The position numbers and the translations under genes were made by a program. Under the pieces are notes generated by a model that made no database searches, was not told the origin of the DNA, and worked only from the letters and a program-made list of their open reading frames with translations. Source: Brachionus plicatilis (lineage: Eukaryota; Rotifera; Eurotatoria; Ploima; Brachionidae). From it: DNA of 64,000 bases. Positions 11,301-22,897 of the stretch are shown piece after piece (the stretch's first letter is position 1; each line of letters starts with the position of its first letter). Where the stretch lies: positions 355,860 through 419,859 of the forward strand of contig QEOQ01000515.1 of assembly GCA_010279815.1 (NCBI GenBank), written 5' to 3'.

Positions 11301-14300
11301 GAACTAGAACTATGGCTTATTAAATGGAAAATGAAGATATCAGTTGAAAAGTCGTGTTCAGTAGTCTTTTCTAGGTACAAAAAAGAGAGTGATAATCTAA
11401 ACTTATTAAATTGGTATTAAATTGGATTCTAAGTTAAACTTTAATATACTGGTAGACGAAATTAAAGAACGCTGCAATAAAAGATTAAATATTATTAAGA
11501 TATTGTCAAACAAAAAATGGGGTCTCAATCAAAACACACTAGGAAATTTATATAAATCTTTAGTCGGATCAATCTTAGACTATTCTTTTCCTTGCTTAAA
11601 TTCATTTTCAGAAAATAATATCAAAAAACTTCAAGCAATTCAGAATACAGCAGTCAGGTCTATTCTTAAGTTAAAATATGATACTCCCTCCAACATCGTG
11701 CATCATGAGGCTTTTAATAAACTAAAATTACTAACAGTCTCGAATCGGCTTTTTGAATTGAGTGAGAGATATGTTGGGACAGGACTGAGTCATTCTATTC
11801 CATTGGTTGAAAGACTGGTGAAGGAATACAAAGAAGGTTTCGAATCAAGATATATTGAATACCCAACTCCATTGTGTAATTGCTACCTTACTATTTCTTC
11901 TAATTTTCCTGAAATTTGAACTATTCAAACATGTGCCACATGTAACAATCTTTACCAATCTATGTCTTTTCAACTTTCATTTTTTTAGCTTATTTACTTT
12001 ATTTTGATTCTCTTTTTTATCTCATTTTATTAACTTTTATTTTATTTTTTTTTTTTTTATTTTACTTTTTAACTTATTCTGAAGGAGCTTTAGCTCGGTA
12101 CAGAAAACAAATAAATAAATAAAAATAATAATTTCTATTAAAAAAATTATTTTTCTAGAATTTTTTTTTTATTAAATTATAAAATTGTTACATGATATGT
12201 TTTGGATGGGAAACCAGCTTTGGTAAATGAGGGTCTTGACGCGTCGGTAATCACAATTAACAATCTAAAAGAAAAATTTTAATTTTAAATTAAGAGAAGA
12301 TTTTTTACATTATTGGTCAAGCATTCGTCTAGATTTAAAAAATGGATGCATTCGTTGTGAGAGCATAATTTTTGCTGATGTAGGTGGCACATTTTGCCAC
12401 AGTGGCATTGAACACAAGCGTTGAATTTGAGTCGTTTGACCCACATGTTTTTCAAGTCGATTAGTACAGTTTCCATAAAGTTGCGTACTTTGGCACATGA
12501 ATTTGGCACTGGCAAGGCATGCTCGCTTTCCTCGTCATCAATTCGAATAATCTGAATTTTTATTCGAGCGTATTTAATGGGCGCTAGCTCGACCACAAAA
12601 TCATGCTTTTCATCTAAATAAAATCTAGCTGTATTTGAGTACAATTTGACTGATTTGTTCACGTCTGATCCATTTTTCATCAATGTCCATCTGGCGGTTC
12701 TTGTAATTATACGATGAAATAAAATCTCTTTATGAAAAAAATAATAAAAACTTAAATGAATAAAATAAAATTAATTAAAATTATCTCAAGAATAAATTTA
12801 TTTTATTAAATGCTGGCAAATAACATGGTTTCATACCAGAGTTGTTTAAAAGTCCCAAAAAAAAGTCCAAGTTTCAAAGTCAATTTTTTAAATTTTTAAA
12901 TAAAATTTTTTTCTTTTTTTTTTTTTAATTTTTAAATTAATTTTTTTTAAATTAAAAAACTATTTTTTTTTAAATAATACATATATTAAATTAACTTAAA
13001 TTTTTATTTTTTTACCGGTTTTTTGGCCGCCCGTATATTTTAGAAAAACAAAAAAAAAGTCTTGACACGGACTTTTTTTTTGAAAAAAAAAATTAAAGTC
13101 TTTGGTGGGACTTTTGAAAAAAAAAGTCCGGACCTGGACTTGACTTGAGACTTGTGACTTTTAGACAACTCTGTTTCATACTTAAAAAAATTTTTTGTGA
13201 CAGAAAAAAAATCAAGATTTTTTCTCAAATGGATCCCCAAAAATTTTTCTTCATAATTTTATGGAAAAAATGAGAACTTTTCCTGAAATAACAAATGATT
13301 TCTGAAAAAAGTTTAAAAAAATTTTCTCATCACTTACAAAAAGCCACAAAGGAACAGACATAGAAAAAATTGATAATCATATAAAATAAAATAAATCAAT
13401 AAAAAGATTTTTTTTTAATTTAAATACTAACAAATATTTTTTTATTATTTGGAATTTTAACATTCAAACAAAATTTGCAATATCTCCGGTAAATTTGCGT
13501 AAAAATTTACATGAAAGTTAAATTTTAGATGATTTTAGACCGTAATTAGTTTATTCTTTTTGATACAATTAAATTCAAATATAATAGATGAAACATTGAA
13601 AAAATTGTTTCTTTAGATAAAGAAGTTAAATCTTTATTTTTTTTTTAATTTAAATAATAAAGAATATAATTTAACAAATAGATTTGAACAAGAAATTTTT
13701 CAAACTTGGTTCAAAATATCTAAATTTTTAAAATGAAAAATTTAAGAAAGTTTAAAAAATTTATTTGTTTCTGAAAATAACAAAACAAAATCGAAATCGA
13801 AGGCTAATTGAACAAAATTTTGAAAAAATTGGCCAAGAAAAGTTATTGAACTAGAAATTATAAATATTTTTAAAATAAAATTGATCTAATTATTGCACTG
13901 TGTGACAGCATGGCTGGTTATTTTGCTTTTTATGAATTTATGCCTCTAAAGTATTTAAGTTTTTAAAGTAAAAATTAAAAATTTAATAATTATTTTGATC
14001 ATGATCTTTAAAATTTGGTCATAAAATTCATTTTGCAAAAACTTATGCTTTCATTTATTTTTTTAAGAGTCTTTTTTGATGGACATAAAGTCGAAGTGTT
14101 CATACTTTTTCTAAAAATGTCGTTGTCCATTGTATTAACTGTAATAAAATAAAAATAAATACAGTGGTTCTACAAAAAACCCAGAATTGGTAAAATTACG
14201 AAAAATTATGTTATTTTACGTTATTCAAAACTGTAAATATTGACTGTTTTTCAAAATTTTGAAATGAATTTTTTGAAAAAATAAAAAAAGCTCTATATTT

Positions 14301-17300
14301 CGTACCGTTTAAAACAAAAAAAATCTTTTCAAATTTTGGAAAAACAGTCAATTTTTACAGTTTTCCTACCAAAAACCTAATTTATTTTAGCCTCAAACAT
14401 TTTGGAATACATTTACTAAAAATTACGTAATTTAATGTTATTTTACGTAATCTTACGTAAAATTACATTTCCTTACCCACTAATATCTAAGTAAGATTAC
14501 CTAAGTTGACCAAAACTTACGTAAAATAGCGTAATTTTACGTAATTGAACAAAAATTCCTTCTTATTTGATCAATTAAAATTAAAGTTAATACAATATCC
14601 TTAAAAAATACTTAGTGCAACATACATTGTTGCACATTATTTGCCTAAAAAAAAATCATTATTTAATTTTTTTTAGTAAATTAAATCAATTACCAATTTA
14701 AATCTAATTGATGTTGTATTTTTTTTTATCTTATTATGAGAAAAAATAATTTTAATTGCTACTTTATTTTACATTTGATGTAAATTTACGTAAAATTGCG
14801 AAATTTAGCACAATCTGCACTTTTTATAAAAGCATTGTATTTGAGTCTTACTTTGGATAACACAATGTGAGTATTGATTTTCTACTTAAAGTTTTAAAAT
14901 AAAGATTTTATGAGAATCAATTAAAGATGAATTGGAAAAAAAAATATTTTTTTTTAATTTAAAATATTAAAAATTTAATGTTTAATTAAAAAAAGAAATA
15001 AAAAAAAGTTAATTTCATAATTTAATGAAATTTTGCATTAATTAAGTTTTGATCATATGATCATGATTAACTTCAAGTTGCCTGTCATTGAACTGTATGT
15101 TAAAATTATTTAAAAATCAATATCAGTTATTTTTTTTTTTTAAGTTTAATTCTTAGTAGAACAGATCAAAGTTTGCTAAAAATATTTTAATTAAAAAATC
15201 TTTTTAAGCTCTGACTTTGACTTTGATTTGGCACTTTTAAAAAAATTTCACTCAAAAATTTACAATTTTAATCCAAAATAAAATAAAAATAAAAAGACAT
15301 TGTGAAATTTCATACAAAACTTCCAATACAAAAATTAAAAAATCTTATAACTTTTGTTCTAAAAGTCAAAAACTTGTTCTGTAAATGAAACAAAGTGAAA
15401 CAACTGTTGTTTCACCTTCTGCAGAAGTCTGCAAAATCTGTGCAAATTCTGCAAAATTGTACCCTATTTAAAAGTATTAAAAATAAAGCGGAATTTATTT
15501 GCCCAGATTTTGCAGACTTCTGCAGAAGGTGAACTTTGTTTCATTTACAGAACAAGTTTTTGACTTTTAGAACAAAAGTTATAAGATTTTTTAATTTTTG
15601 TATTGGAAGTTTTGTATGAAATTTCACGATGCCAAATAAAAATTCAACTTGCCTGTAAAAAATCCGCAAAAATCATAAAAAAACTCAACAACATGTACAT
15701 TATTAGCATCCAATCTGAGTCTATTTTTTTGGAATGAATTAATGCCAAAATCAGACACGTCCTCAATGAAACTACTTTCATTCATGGAGCTGTCACTGTT
15801 AAAATTTTGATTAGCATTAAATCTAATAATAGGGTTGTCATTGTTTTGGTTGTACTTAACAGTTGCCCGACTCGGCACCAAATACTCTCGGCAAATACTG
15901 AAATTTTCTTTAGCACCGGTCTTTTCACATATCAAGTCAAATTTTTTCATAAGACCCATCAGACCCGGCTTTTGGTTGATTTCATCCTTCCACAAAGCAT
16001 CCAGCAACCGTTCCTCTAAAATACCATGCTTGTCGAATTTTTCCCACAAATCAGACAACTTCGCACTCATTGCCAAGCTGGTCGCGGATGCGTACAAAAT
16101 TTTGTTAAAAATTTCTATCAACTGAAAAGGCCTTAGTATGATGGTGTTGCGCAAAAATATGTCATTTGCATTGCCATAGTATATTATGGTGCCCAGGTCA
16201 TTTAAAAAATTTAAACAAGTGCTCAACTCTTCTTGAGTGCGGATGTCCTTTTCGTGGGCCAATTCACATATTTGGGAAAGTGATGCATAGAAAAGACCTT
16301 TTTGCTTCAATTTGTCCAAGCTTTTTTCGAACTTCATCCATCTGACTGGCTGCTGTTCGCCCATGTAAGGTTCCTTGTAGGCAACTACTTCAATTAGTCT
16401 TTTTAATGAGTAGATATTGGAGTCGTTGGTGTACGAGTCACACTGGCATAAATCATCCAAAGGTATGAATGGTTCAATCACGTGATTAGCGTAGATTTTG
16501 GTAGAAATAAATTCTTTCAAGTAGTCGAACTTGCGGTTTATTTCTTGGTCGCTCAGGTTGTTTTTGTTAGTACCCACTATTATTATAGGTGGCAAAAGAG
16601 TCGAGTATTTGAAGTTGATTACCAAATTTTGGTCAAGTCTTATTTTAGAGTGAATGTCACTTGCCGAAGTTGATTCTGGCACTTTGGCCGTGTGACTGTG
16701 TATGCTCTTGAGCAAAATGTCAAAGTATTCAATGTAAGTCATTTGATGATTGTTACGATGAGAAAATGAACATGAATAAACTGGTTCATTGAAGTCCTTG
16801 GTCAAGTCAAAGCACACCAAATAAATGGCTCTTGACGAATACAGAATTTGATATGTTTGGTCGGCTTGGTAAAGAATTTTAAATTTTATTTTGGTTAAAA
16901 TTTTTAATTTTGATTTTATTCAAAAAATTTGGAAATTTTCATCTATTGACAATAAAAAAAAAATCCTTTAAAAAACTTTTTATCCTTTAAAAACTTAAAA
17001 ACTAAAAAGTCTCTTAAAAAAAAAGAATGTACTTTTTGTACTTTTAAAAAAATAATTAAAAAAAAATATTTTCCATTAATTTTAATTAAGATTTTAGTCT
17101 AGAATAGAGTCCTTTTTATCCTTTTTGACTTTTTCTAGTCAGAAAGAATGTTCTATTTGTACTTTTTAGAATTTATATTTAGCCTTGGTTTAGAATAGAA
17201 ATCCTTTTTTAAATTTTAATTAAAATTTATTATTAAGATCTTTGCATAGAAAAGAGGTACTTTTTATTCCCTTTGTATCTTTCCCTTAATTCACAAAACC

Positions 17301-20300
17301 CGAATTCCCTAAAGCTCCTTTTATATTTATTTTGTTAAAACGAAAATAACCCATTAATAAACCCTAATTTGACAAAGCTAGACTAGAAAAAGTCAAAAAG
17401 GATAAAAAGGACGTCTATTCTAGACCAAGGCTTAAAATAAATTTTTAAAAGTACAAAAAGAACATCCTTTATGGGTAGAACCTAACTTTGACTTTGACTT
17501 AAAATAAAAAGTACAAAAAGTTTAAAAAGAATGTAACTACATCTATTGTTGACAAAAAGAAAATTTACGTAAAATAAAGTAAATTTACGATCGTAAAATT
17601 ACGTAATTTTACGTAATTTTTCGTTAATTTACTTTGGCCAAAAAATGGCCGAATTTTTGTAAAATTTGGTAAATTTTCAAAAAAAAAAAATTTCAGAGTT
17701 TCTATGGCCTTTTTTGACAAAAAGAAAATTTACGTAAAATCCACTTGTCAAATCAGTACTGTAAATAAAATTTTTTGAAACTGATACTTTTTATTAAAAC
17801 TCATCCAAATTTATTAAAATTGCATCTCAATTAAAATTTATTAATTTTCTAATTTATTTGATAAGTATTGTCTGAAGATTTTTATTTAATTAATTTTATT
17901 TTTTTTGAATTAGATGTTTTGTTTTTAATAGATGTAGTTTTTATTCAATTAGATATTTTTTTATTAGAAAAGATGATTTTTAGAGTCTAGATTGAATTTT
18001 TTATTTATCTTTAAAAGGGATTCTGTCAATGCATTATAAATAGCAAATTTTAATAATAAAATTTAGAGAAATTAAATTTAAAAAAAAACTTTTCTATTTT
18101 TATCTCATTATATTTATCGCTTTATCTCACTTAGGAGTTGTTTGAGTATATCCTCAAAATTTAATAAACACATTTTACTTAAAACTTTTCTTAATAATAT
18201 TCAACACACTTTAATTATTTTATTATTTTCTTAAACTTTTAAACTCATTTTATATAGTCTGTTGTTCAGATTAAAAAAAAAACTTTTACCAATTTTTTTT
18301 TAAATTGCAATTAATGGGTTGGCGTTTTTGTTGCACCAAATAAGTATTTTCCAAAATTTTAAAATTAAAAATGAATATTTAAAATTTCAGTGTTTAGTTT
18401 TTTTTCAATTTCAGACTTTTTTAAACATCAATTAATAAACTTATAAAAAAACAAAACTTTAGAACTTTTTGATTTCAATTTTTTAAATTCATGTTTTTTT
18501 TATAAGATTAAATTAGAGATTTTATTTTTTAATCTGAGAAACACACTTTAAAAATGAGCTAAAGAGTTAAAAAAAAACATAAAAAGTATATTGAAAAATA
18601 TTGAAAAAGGGTAATTTTTGGGCGTTTGGGAAAGTTAGTACTAATTAAAAGTCTAAAAAAGTCTAAAATATTTTCTTTCTTTAAGAAATTGAAATTAAAA
18701 ACAAAAAATGCTCAAAAAAATTTCAACATCCTATGCACTTTTATTCTTAGCCAAAACAGATAAAAAAATAATTATTTTAATTTGATTATTGATTGAATTA
18801 TTAAAGGGAAATTAAAAATTTTTAATTTAGCTTCATAAAGGTGCAACATAGGATATAATTTTTAAAAAAATATTTTTTCAGTTTTAAAGTATCAAAGAAA
18901 AGGAAATATTTTTGACTGTATTTCAAAATGCCTCTTTTTAAAAAAAAAAAGCAAGTCATCTTATTTTTGATTTATTTATTATTTAAATGTTTATTGTATA
19001 AAAAAGAGTTATGGGTGACAAAAGTGACCTACAAACAGAAAAAAATAAAAATATCTTACCTATACTCGAGATGGTAAGTGAAAGACGATTTTTGGTAATT
19101 TTCTCCAATTCATTTGGTTCGTATTCTTCCAAAGACTTAACAGTTATTGTACTTCCCATCGATTTAAATTTAATAAGTTTAATCTCATTCAAAACAACTT
19201 GTTTGTAAAAAAGAAGCAAAATTTTGCAGCACGGCAAATGACTGTATAGACTACTTTCGAATTCTTCAATGGCAATTTTTAAAATTAAATCCTGATTGAA
19301 ACTTAAATTGTCTTTGTCGGTCAAAATTGATTGTATTCTGTCAAAAATAGAATTTTTATATAATTCACGGTAAATATTTACCGCAATTTCTCTATAGCTA
19401 TTTCCACTCGGATCTTGTTTCATATCATCTAGTAAATTTTAAAAAATATAATTTTAAATTTTTTAATAAATAAAAATATTAAAATTTTTTAATTAAAAAA
19501 AAAAAATAAATTTTTTTAAATTTTTTACTTGGATCTATATCGGATTGATTTAGCTCATCCAATTCTTCAATTTGGTATAAATCATCATCTGAATCATTGC
19601 TTTTGTCCGAATCTTGCTCATCACTGGTCTCACTATTTGCCCAATAATCGTCAATCGAATCGACAGAATTCGATTTTTCCAATCTATACCTAGTCCTGTT
19701 GGTGTGATAGAGCGAGTCATTTGATTTTGATCTGCTCATGGTTGAATTAATTTTCTTAGTGTATCTTCCAGTTTTGAGCTGCCACACGGACTCTTCTATT
19801 TTGACCCTAAATGAAGCCGATAAACCAAATCTCATTTTTTGCTTTTGACTTAAAAAATTTAAAAAAAAAATTTTTTATTTTTTAACATTTTTATTACTTT
19901 GAGTTAACCAGGCAGTATTTAAGATTTTTTTTGGCATCATTGTCTTGGCCGACAATTAGGAGCATAGTTTTGTAAATTGGCTTAGATCCCCCAGTTACAC
20001 AAGCACTGTGAAAGTTGTTGACTGCGTCAAGACCTCTTTTCTTTATCTCATAGGGCGTTTCGTCCGAGGGCAAAAATTGGACAGTGCCAGTTGAACCATA
20101 TATGTCCAGAAGGAGCCATAATTTTTGAACACTAGTTGCTATTGTATCAAAAAGCGTAGCTTTGACAACATTGTTTATTTCTAGATGTAGACAGTTGTTT
20201 TTGTCCAGAACTATGGTGAGTCTATTGCCGGGTTTTACATAGGACCTTTTGACACATGTGATCCAATACGAGTCAGTGTTGCACAGGGTCGGATAGGAAA

Positions 20301-20535
20301 AATCGGCAAGTTCACTGGAGAGTAGAGTGGATGGGTTTTTAGATGTTAGACCGATGCGTAAATTGCCAGTCCATGTGCTTTGGGGTATTTTTTCCACCAT
20401 GAATGTGACGCGCTGAAGTTGGGTCAGCGGACTGCTGGAAAATGTAATGCCTTGGCAAAAACCAGTGGAGCGTTTGGCTTGGGAAAAATCAGTTGATAAT
20501 TCTATGTTCTTTCCATGAACCGAGTGAAAATACAT
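8304..20535 (-). CDS. NHR-ROC-COR-Death-TIR multidomain signalling protein
   Basis: Eight exons join with consistent phases: 20535-19898, 19848-19529, 19428-19060, 16864-15653, 12727-12309, 12264-12192, 9420-9067 and 8977-8304, giving 1352 residues. Residues 1-170 are a Neuralized homology repeat (FHSVHGKNIEL, LRIGLTSKNP). Residues 190-550 are a ROC GTPase-like domain. The COR domain runs to about 1000 (YLVPS near the middle, LFHRIITRTARW in the second half). Residues 1050-1127 are a Death domain (WLALARLLGY, DWI). Residues 1137-1290 are a TIR domain (VFISYQWDSQ, CFMDIGQIGGG, CNREMALAD). The ROC motifs are degenerate: GQDNDAKK for the P-loop, SIADQ for DxxGQ, TNKNN for the fourth motif. TIR Glu1207 lies at the NADase glutamate position. 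The tail ends CRIL. The ATG is preceded by an in-frame stop. A role in innate immune or cell-death signalling is inference. Confidence 0.82.
9491..10890. mobile_element. Foldback DNA element inside intron 6 of the TIR gene
   Basis: Perfect 20-bp terminal inverted repeats, ACTGGGGTGAAGTTTTGACA, bound 1400 bp. Flanks are CTAATTATA (left) and ATAATTATA (right), an 8-of-9 match that fits a 9-bp target duplication of MULE type or a shifted 8-bp one. A second, much longer inverted repeat lies inside: about 9585-9817 is the reverse complement of about 10105-10355. This means the left arm carries an antisense copy of the 3' end of the internal zinc-finger ORF. The region 10360-10870 has no counterpart on the left. 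The host gene is on the minus strand and the ORF on the plus strand. Confidence 0.65.
9887..10174 (+). pseudogene. Zinc-finger ORF carried by the foldback element
   Basis: The frame begins MDLPIQPNRKRGAPEKNKPA, continues through a glycine/aspartate-rich stretch, and reaches KTCEKCGLIMKKK. After a homopolymer-rich stretch the open frame becomes hydrophobic nonsense, while another frame supplies a second CxxC pair and an immediate stop. A single-base slip in the A or T run is the simplest explanation. The RG(R)P(K)K basic stretch followed by a CxxC knuckle recalls C-terminal tails of MULE/FLYWCH-type transposase-related proteins. A related tail occurs at 58.6 kb. Function unknown. Confidence 0.45.
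10944..12125 (+). pseudogene. 5'-truncated LINE reverse transcriptase in intron 6
   Basis: The copy starts abruptly at the DISKAFDRVWH motif of the RT palm. It keeps AGVPQGSVISPLLF and FADD in the frame 11007-11420, then shifts frame at about 11420 and continues in 11422-11919 with the thumb and C-terminal region (KLQAIQNTAVRSIL). The 3' end has TTTAGCTCGGTACAGAAAAC followed by (AAATA)n near 12110-12125. It lacks the endonuclease and first ORF, so it is a dead-on-arrival insertion. It differs in sequence and tail from the 6.6-kb copy, so it belongs to a different family. Confidence 0.85.
12837..13173. mobile_element. hAT-type MITE with perfect 8-bp target duplication
   Basis: TTTCATAC occurs at 12829-12836 and again at 13174-13181, directly outside a 337-bp element. 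The element has inverted ends CAGAGTTGTTTAAAAGTC and GACTTTTAGACAACTCTG. A CAGAG terminus with an 8-bp duplication is the hAT superfamily signature. The interior is rich in GTCCAAG/CTTGGAC-like words and encodes nothing. It sits in intron 4 of the TIR gene. Related ends start at about 52114 and 63693. Confidence 0.8.
13182..15294. other. Intron 4 sequence of the TIR gene, AT-rich
   Basis: No coding exon was recognised here on either strand. The stretch around 14160-14560 is crowded with TTACGTAA-type words and begins TACAGTGGTTCTAC, which resembles the ends of the Tc1-related elements elsewhere in the window. A full element with two ends could not be delimited. Confidence 0.5.
15295..15633. 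mobile_element. MITE adjoining the ROC-COR exon
   Basis: The ends read GACATTGTGAAATTTCAT and ATGAAATTTCACGATGCC. Arms pair for over 100 bp (CTTCCAATACAAAAATTAAA against its complement; TTCTGCAGAAGTCTGCAAAA against its complement). The end word GGCATYGTGAA is shared with the element in the first HADHB intron, so both belong to one family. The right end lies 19 bp from the splice donor of the ROC-COR exon (15653), so any open reading through it is intronic. Confidence 0.7.
15651..15652 (-). other. GC-AG splice donor of the ROC-COR exon
   Basis: On the minus strand the exon ends ACAG and the intron begins GCAAGT, the consensus of GC-AG introns. This junction leaves one base that fits the two bases after the acceptor at 12728. 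The alternative GT four bases further on gives an inconsistent phase with that acceptor. Protein similarity across the junction (COR, FFT then EILFHRII) supports the choice. Confidence 0.65.
16865..19059. other. Intron 3 of the TIR gene with decayed repeats
   Basis: No exon is seen. Words such as CCTTTTTATCCTTTTTGACT near 17110 recur inverted near 17385-17400, marking an old foldback element. From about 17550 to 17761 there is a Tc1-type end: TTACGTAA words followed by CTTGTCAAATCAGTACTG and TA, the same terminus as at 61774. The rest is low-complexity A+T. Confidence 0.55.
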
Positions 20536-21302
20536 TCTTGAAAAAATTAGAATTTTATTCCCGATACTTCTGATTTAAGGTTTGTTTTTTATTCAGCTTA
20601 TAATAATTTATACCTTTGTCAAGGTTCTTAGTGTTTTACTTTAATTTAAGGTCTGGTTCGAACATAATTTCAGGATGTCATTTGATAAAATCAAAAAAAA
20701 AACGATTTTTGTTTAAAAATATTAAAAATGAAAGATTACGTTTGTTTTATAAAATTTATTTTTTTTTTGTTAAATATTTTAATATTTGTTAATAGCTGAT
20801 TTTAAGAAAGATGCTTTTAAAAAGCTAAATTAACTACCTATTTTTCACTTCCTCTAGGAAATAAATAAAATTTTTTGGAATAAAAACAAAATTTTGATTT
20901 AGATTTAAATTTCTAATTTTCAGGAACAATTTTATTTTTTTAATATTTTAAATTTCTAAATCCAATAAAACAAAAAATTATCAACTTTTATTAAAATTTT
21001 AAAATAAATTGTTTAATATTTTTAAATATTTCTATTTTTGAAAAAAAAGACAAAATAAAATAAAGAGACAGACATTTTTTTTCTGACAAAAAACAAGACA
21101 TTAGAAAAAAATTTCAAGAACTATTATTTAACAAAATAATAAGATATTTTTTTTATTTAATCAAGCATTTAAAGGGATATTTAATTAAATCTAATACAAA
21201 CACAAAAATTTAATTAGTGATTCTTTTTGACATTAACTAATTTTTTTGGCTTTTACAAAAATAAAAAAAAGCTTGTTTATCAAGTATTTAAAAATTATCA
21301 AA
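20536..21302. other. Spacer between the TIR gene start and an UNC93 gene end
   Basis: About 0.77 kb of AT-rich DNA separates the first codon of the TIR gene from the stop codon of the first UNC93-like gene, both on the minus strand. The TIR-gene promoter should lie here. No specific motif can be supported by eye. Confidence 0.4.
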
Positions 21303-22897
21303 TTAAAATTTCTCATCTTTTGCTTTTAAATTATGTCTAATCTCGAGATAGATGTAAGAAAATATGCCACTAATGGTAATGGCAATGAAAACAAAAATCT
21401 TAATTTGTGTGCAAAAGTATACAGAGAGGACAGATCCTAAGACCAGTCCGATTGTTTCAAAGATGATGGCAGCGCTGTATGCCGAAGGATTTGAGGGAAA
21501 AAAAATTCCAAAAATGGCTCGCACTTGGGAGGTGGCGAGGCAGTCCGTAAAAGCGAGCGAGAGTGCCATCAAGAAAATTATGTAAATTCCTGAATCTGGA
21601 TTCGGTGTCCATGACAACATGAATACCTGAAGAATCAGAGACTTCATCAGCATGAGCACTATTGTTGTCTGCAAGCCGATGTACTTCACCAATCGGCCGG
21701 ATATCAGCGAAAACAAAGAAGCTGCCAGCCCGAATGTAATGCTTACCCAGCCGATAAAATTTACATTTTTCAAGCAAGAAACAAAACTCTTGAAAAAAAA
21801 ATTAAATTTTTAAATTAAATAAAAAATTGTTAAATTTCTAAATTACTCGATGAAATTCGAACCACATAAAAGTAAGTTCGTAGCCAAGAAATACGGCAAT
21901 GGGCATGAGCAACCATATTTTAAGCTGTTTGAACAGATCAAACAAATTTTGAAATTCATTTTTAAATTTAAAAACTTAAATTAAAATTTATTTTTATTTT
22001 ATTAAAGAATTTAAAAAAAAAAATTTTTTTTACTTATTTTTTGAATTCCAATTTTGCCGCGCTCAATTTTGTTCATGTTTTCGTCATATTTTAGATCATC
22101 TACAAAAAAAAATGCGATCAAAATGGACAAAATGCATGCACCATTGATAGTAGCACACAGTCCGTAAACTGATGAAACCGACGGTTTGGAAGCCGATTCG
22201 GGCAATTTTGTACCAGGACAATTGTTTACACCGCAACTACTTGCGTAGTTAAATGTAGAATTGACTGGCAGGTCTTTTAGCTTCAAAATGGTACCGATCC
22301 AGATGGCGCCAAGAACATAATCTTTATGATTAAAATAAAAATAAAAAAAAATCAAGAGTATTAATTTTTTGTTACTAAAAAAAAAAATTGATCCAAAGGT
22401 GCCGAATAGCAAGGTCTGTGCATGCATGAAGGTGACATTTTTTATCAATGAGTATTTTTTGCTCAAAACAGTGAAGTAAATTCCAAGAGTGGTCCAAGAA
22501 AGACTGTTGGCAAAGCCGGACAATATTGAGCCAGGTATCAGAGTTGACCATGCTGGAAAAGTGTTTGCTATAAAAAATGCCAAATAGCAAGTTTGGGCGA
22601 GCATGAGGGTGAACTTAAAGCCGATCAGTTCTATGATCACTTGTGGCCATACTAGACCGGTCAAAAATTGCACCAAATAGACTATGGCTTGACTGCCGTT
22701 GCCAAGACTGCCGTCCTGGTTTAGGACACCTTACAGAGGACATTTATTCAAATGTTTGAAATTATTCTATATTTACTTGATATCATTGCGATTACATCGA
22801 AAGATGCAAAAATTAGGATAAAACAAATATTAAAAGCGATGAAATTTTTATATACTGTTTGTTTTTCATTTAGCCTCAAACATTTTTGGAAGAACAT
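21303..22897 (-). CDS. UNC93-like major facilitator family protein, copy 1
   Basis: Five exons join in phase: 22897-22777, 22729-22376, 22321-22034, 21974-21847 and 21788-21303, giving 458 residues, close to UNC93A length. Exon 1 starts MFFQKCLRLNEKQ and leads into the first membrane helix. The next exon begins SVLNQDGSLGNGS, matching the family's SSLN segment after helix 1. The helices that follow include a LIPGSILSGFANSLSW stretch. A large loop carries NYASSCGVNNCPG, like the CGxxxCP loop of UNC93A. About eleven hydrophobic segments can be counted. Family members are polytopic membrane proteins linked to ion-channel regulation or receptor trafficking; the substrate here is unknown. Introns are 48-58 bp. 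The gene is repeated in full at 31929-33523. Confidence 0.88.

Noticed and set aside
15624..15652. C-terminal extension of the ROC-COR frame to a stop at 15624
   Set aside because: The last codons run into the MITE. The COR domain clearly continues in the exon at 12727, so this is intron read-through.
21364..21777. Reading frames of 73 and 106 codons over the UNC93 gene
   Set aside because: They are shadows of the real exons in other frames and repeat exactly in the duplicate copy.
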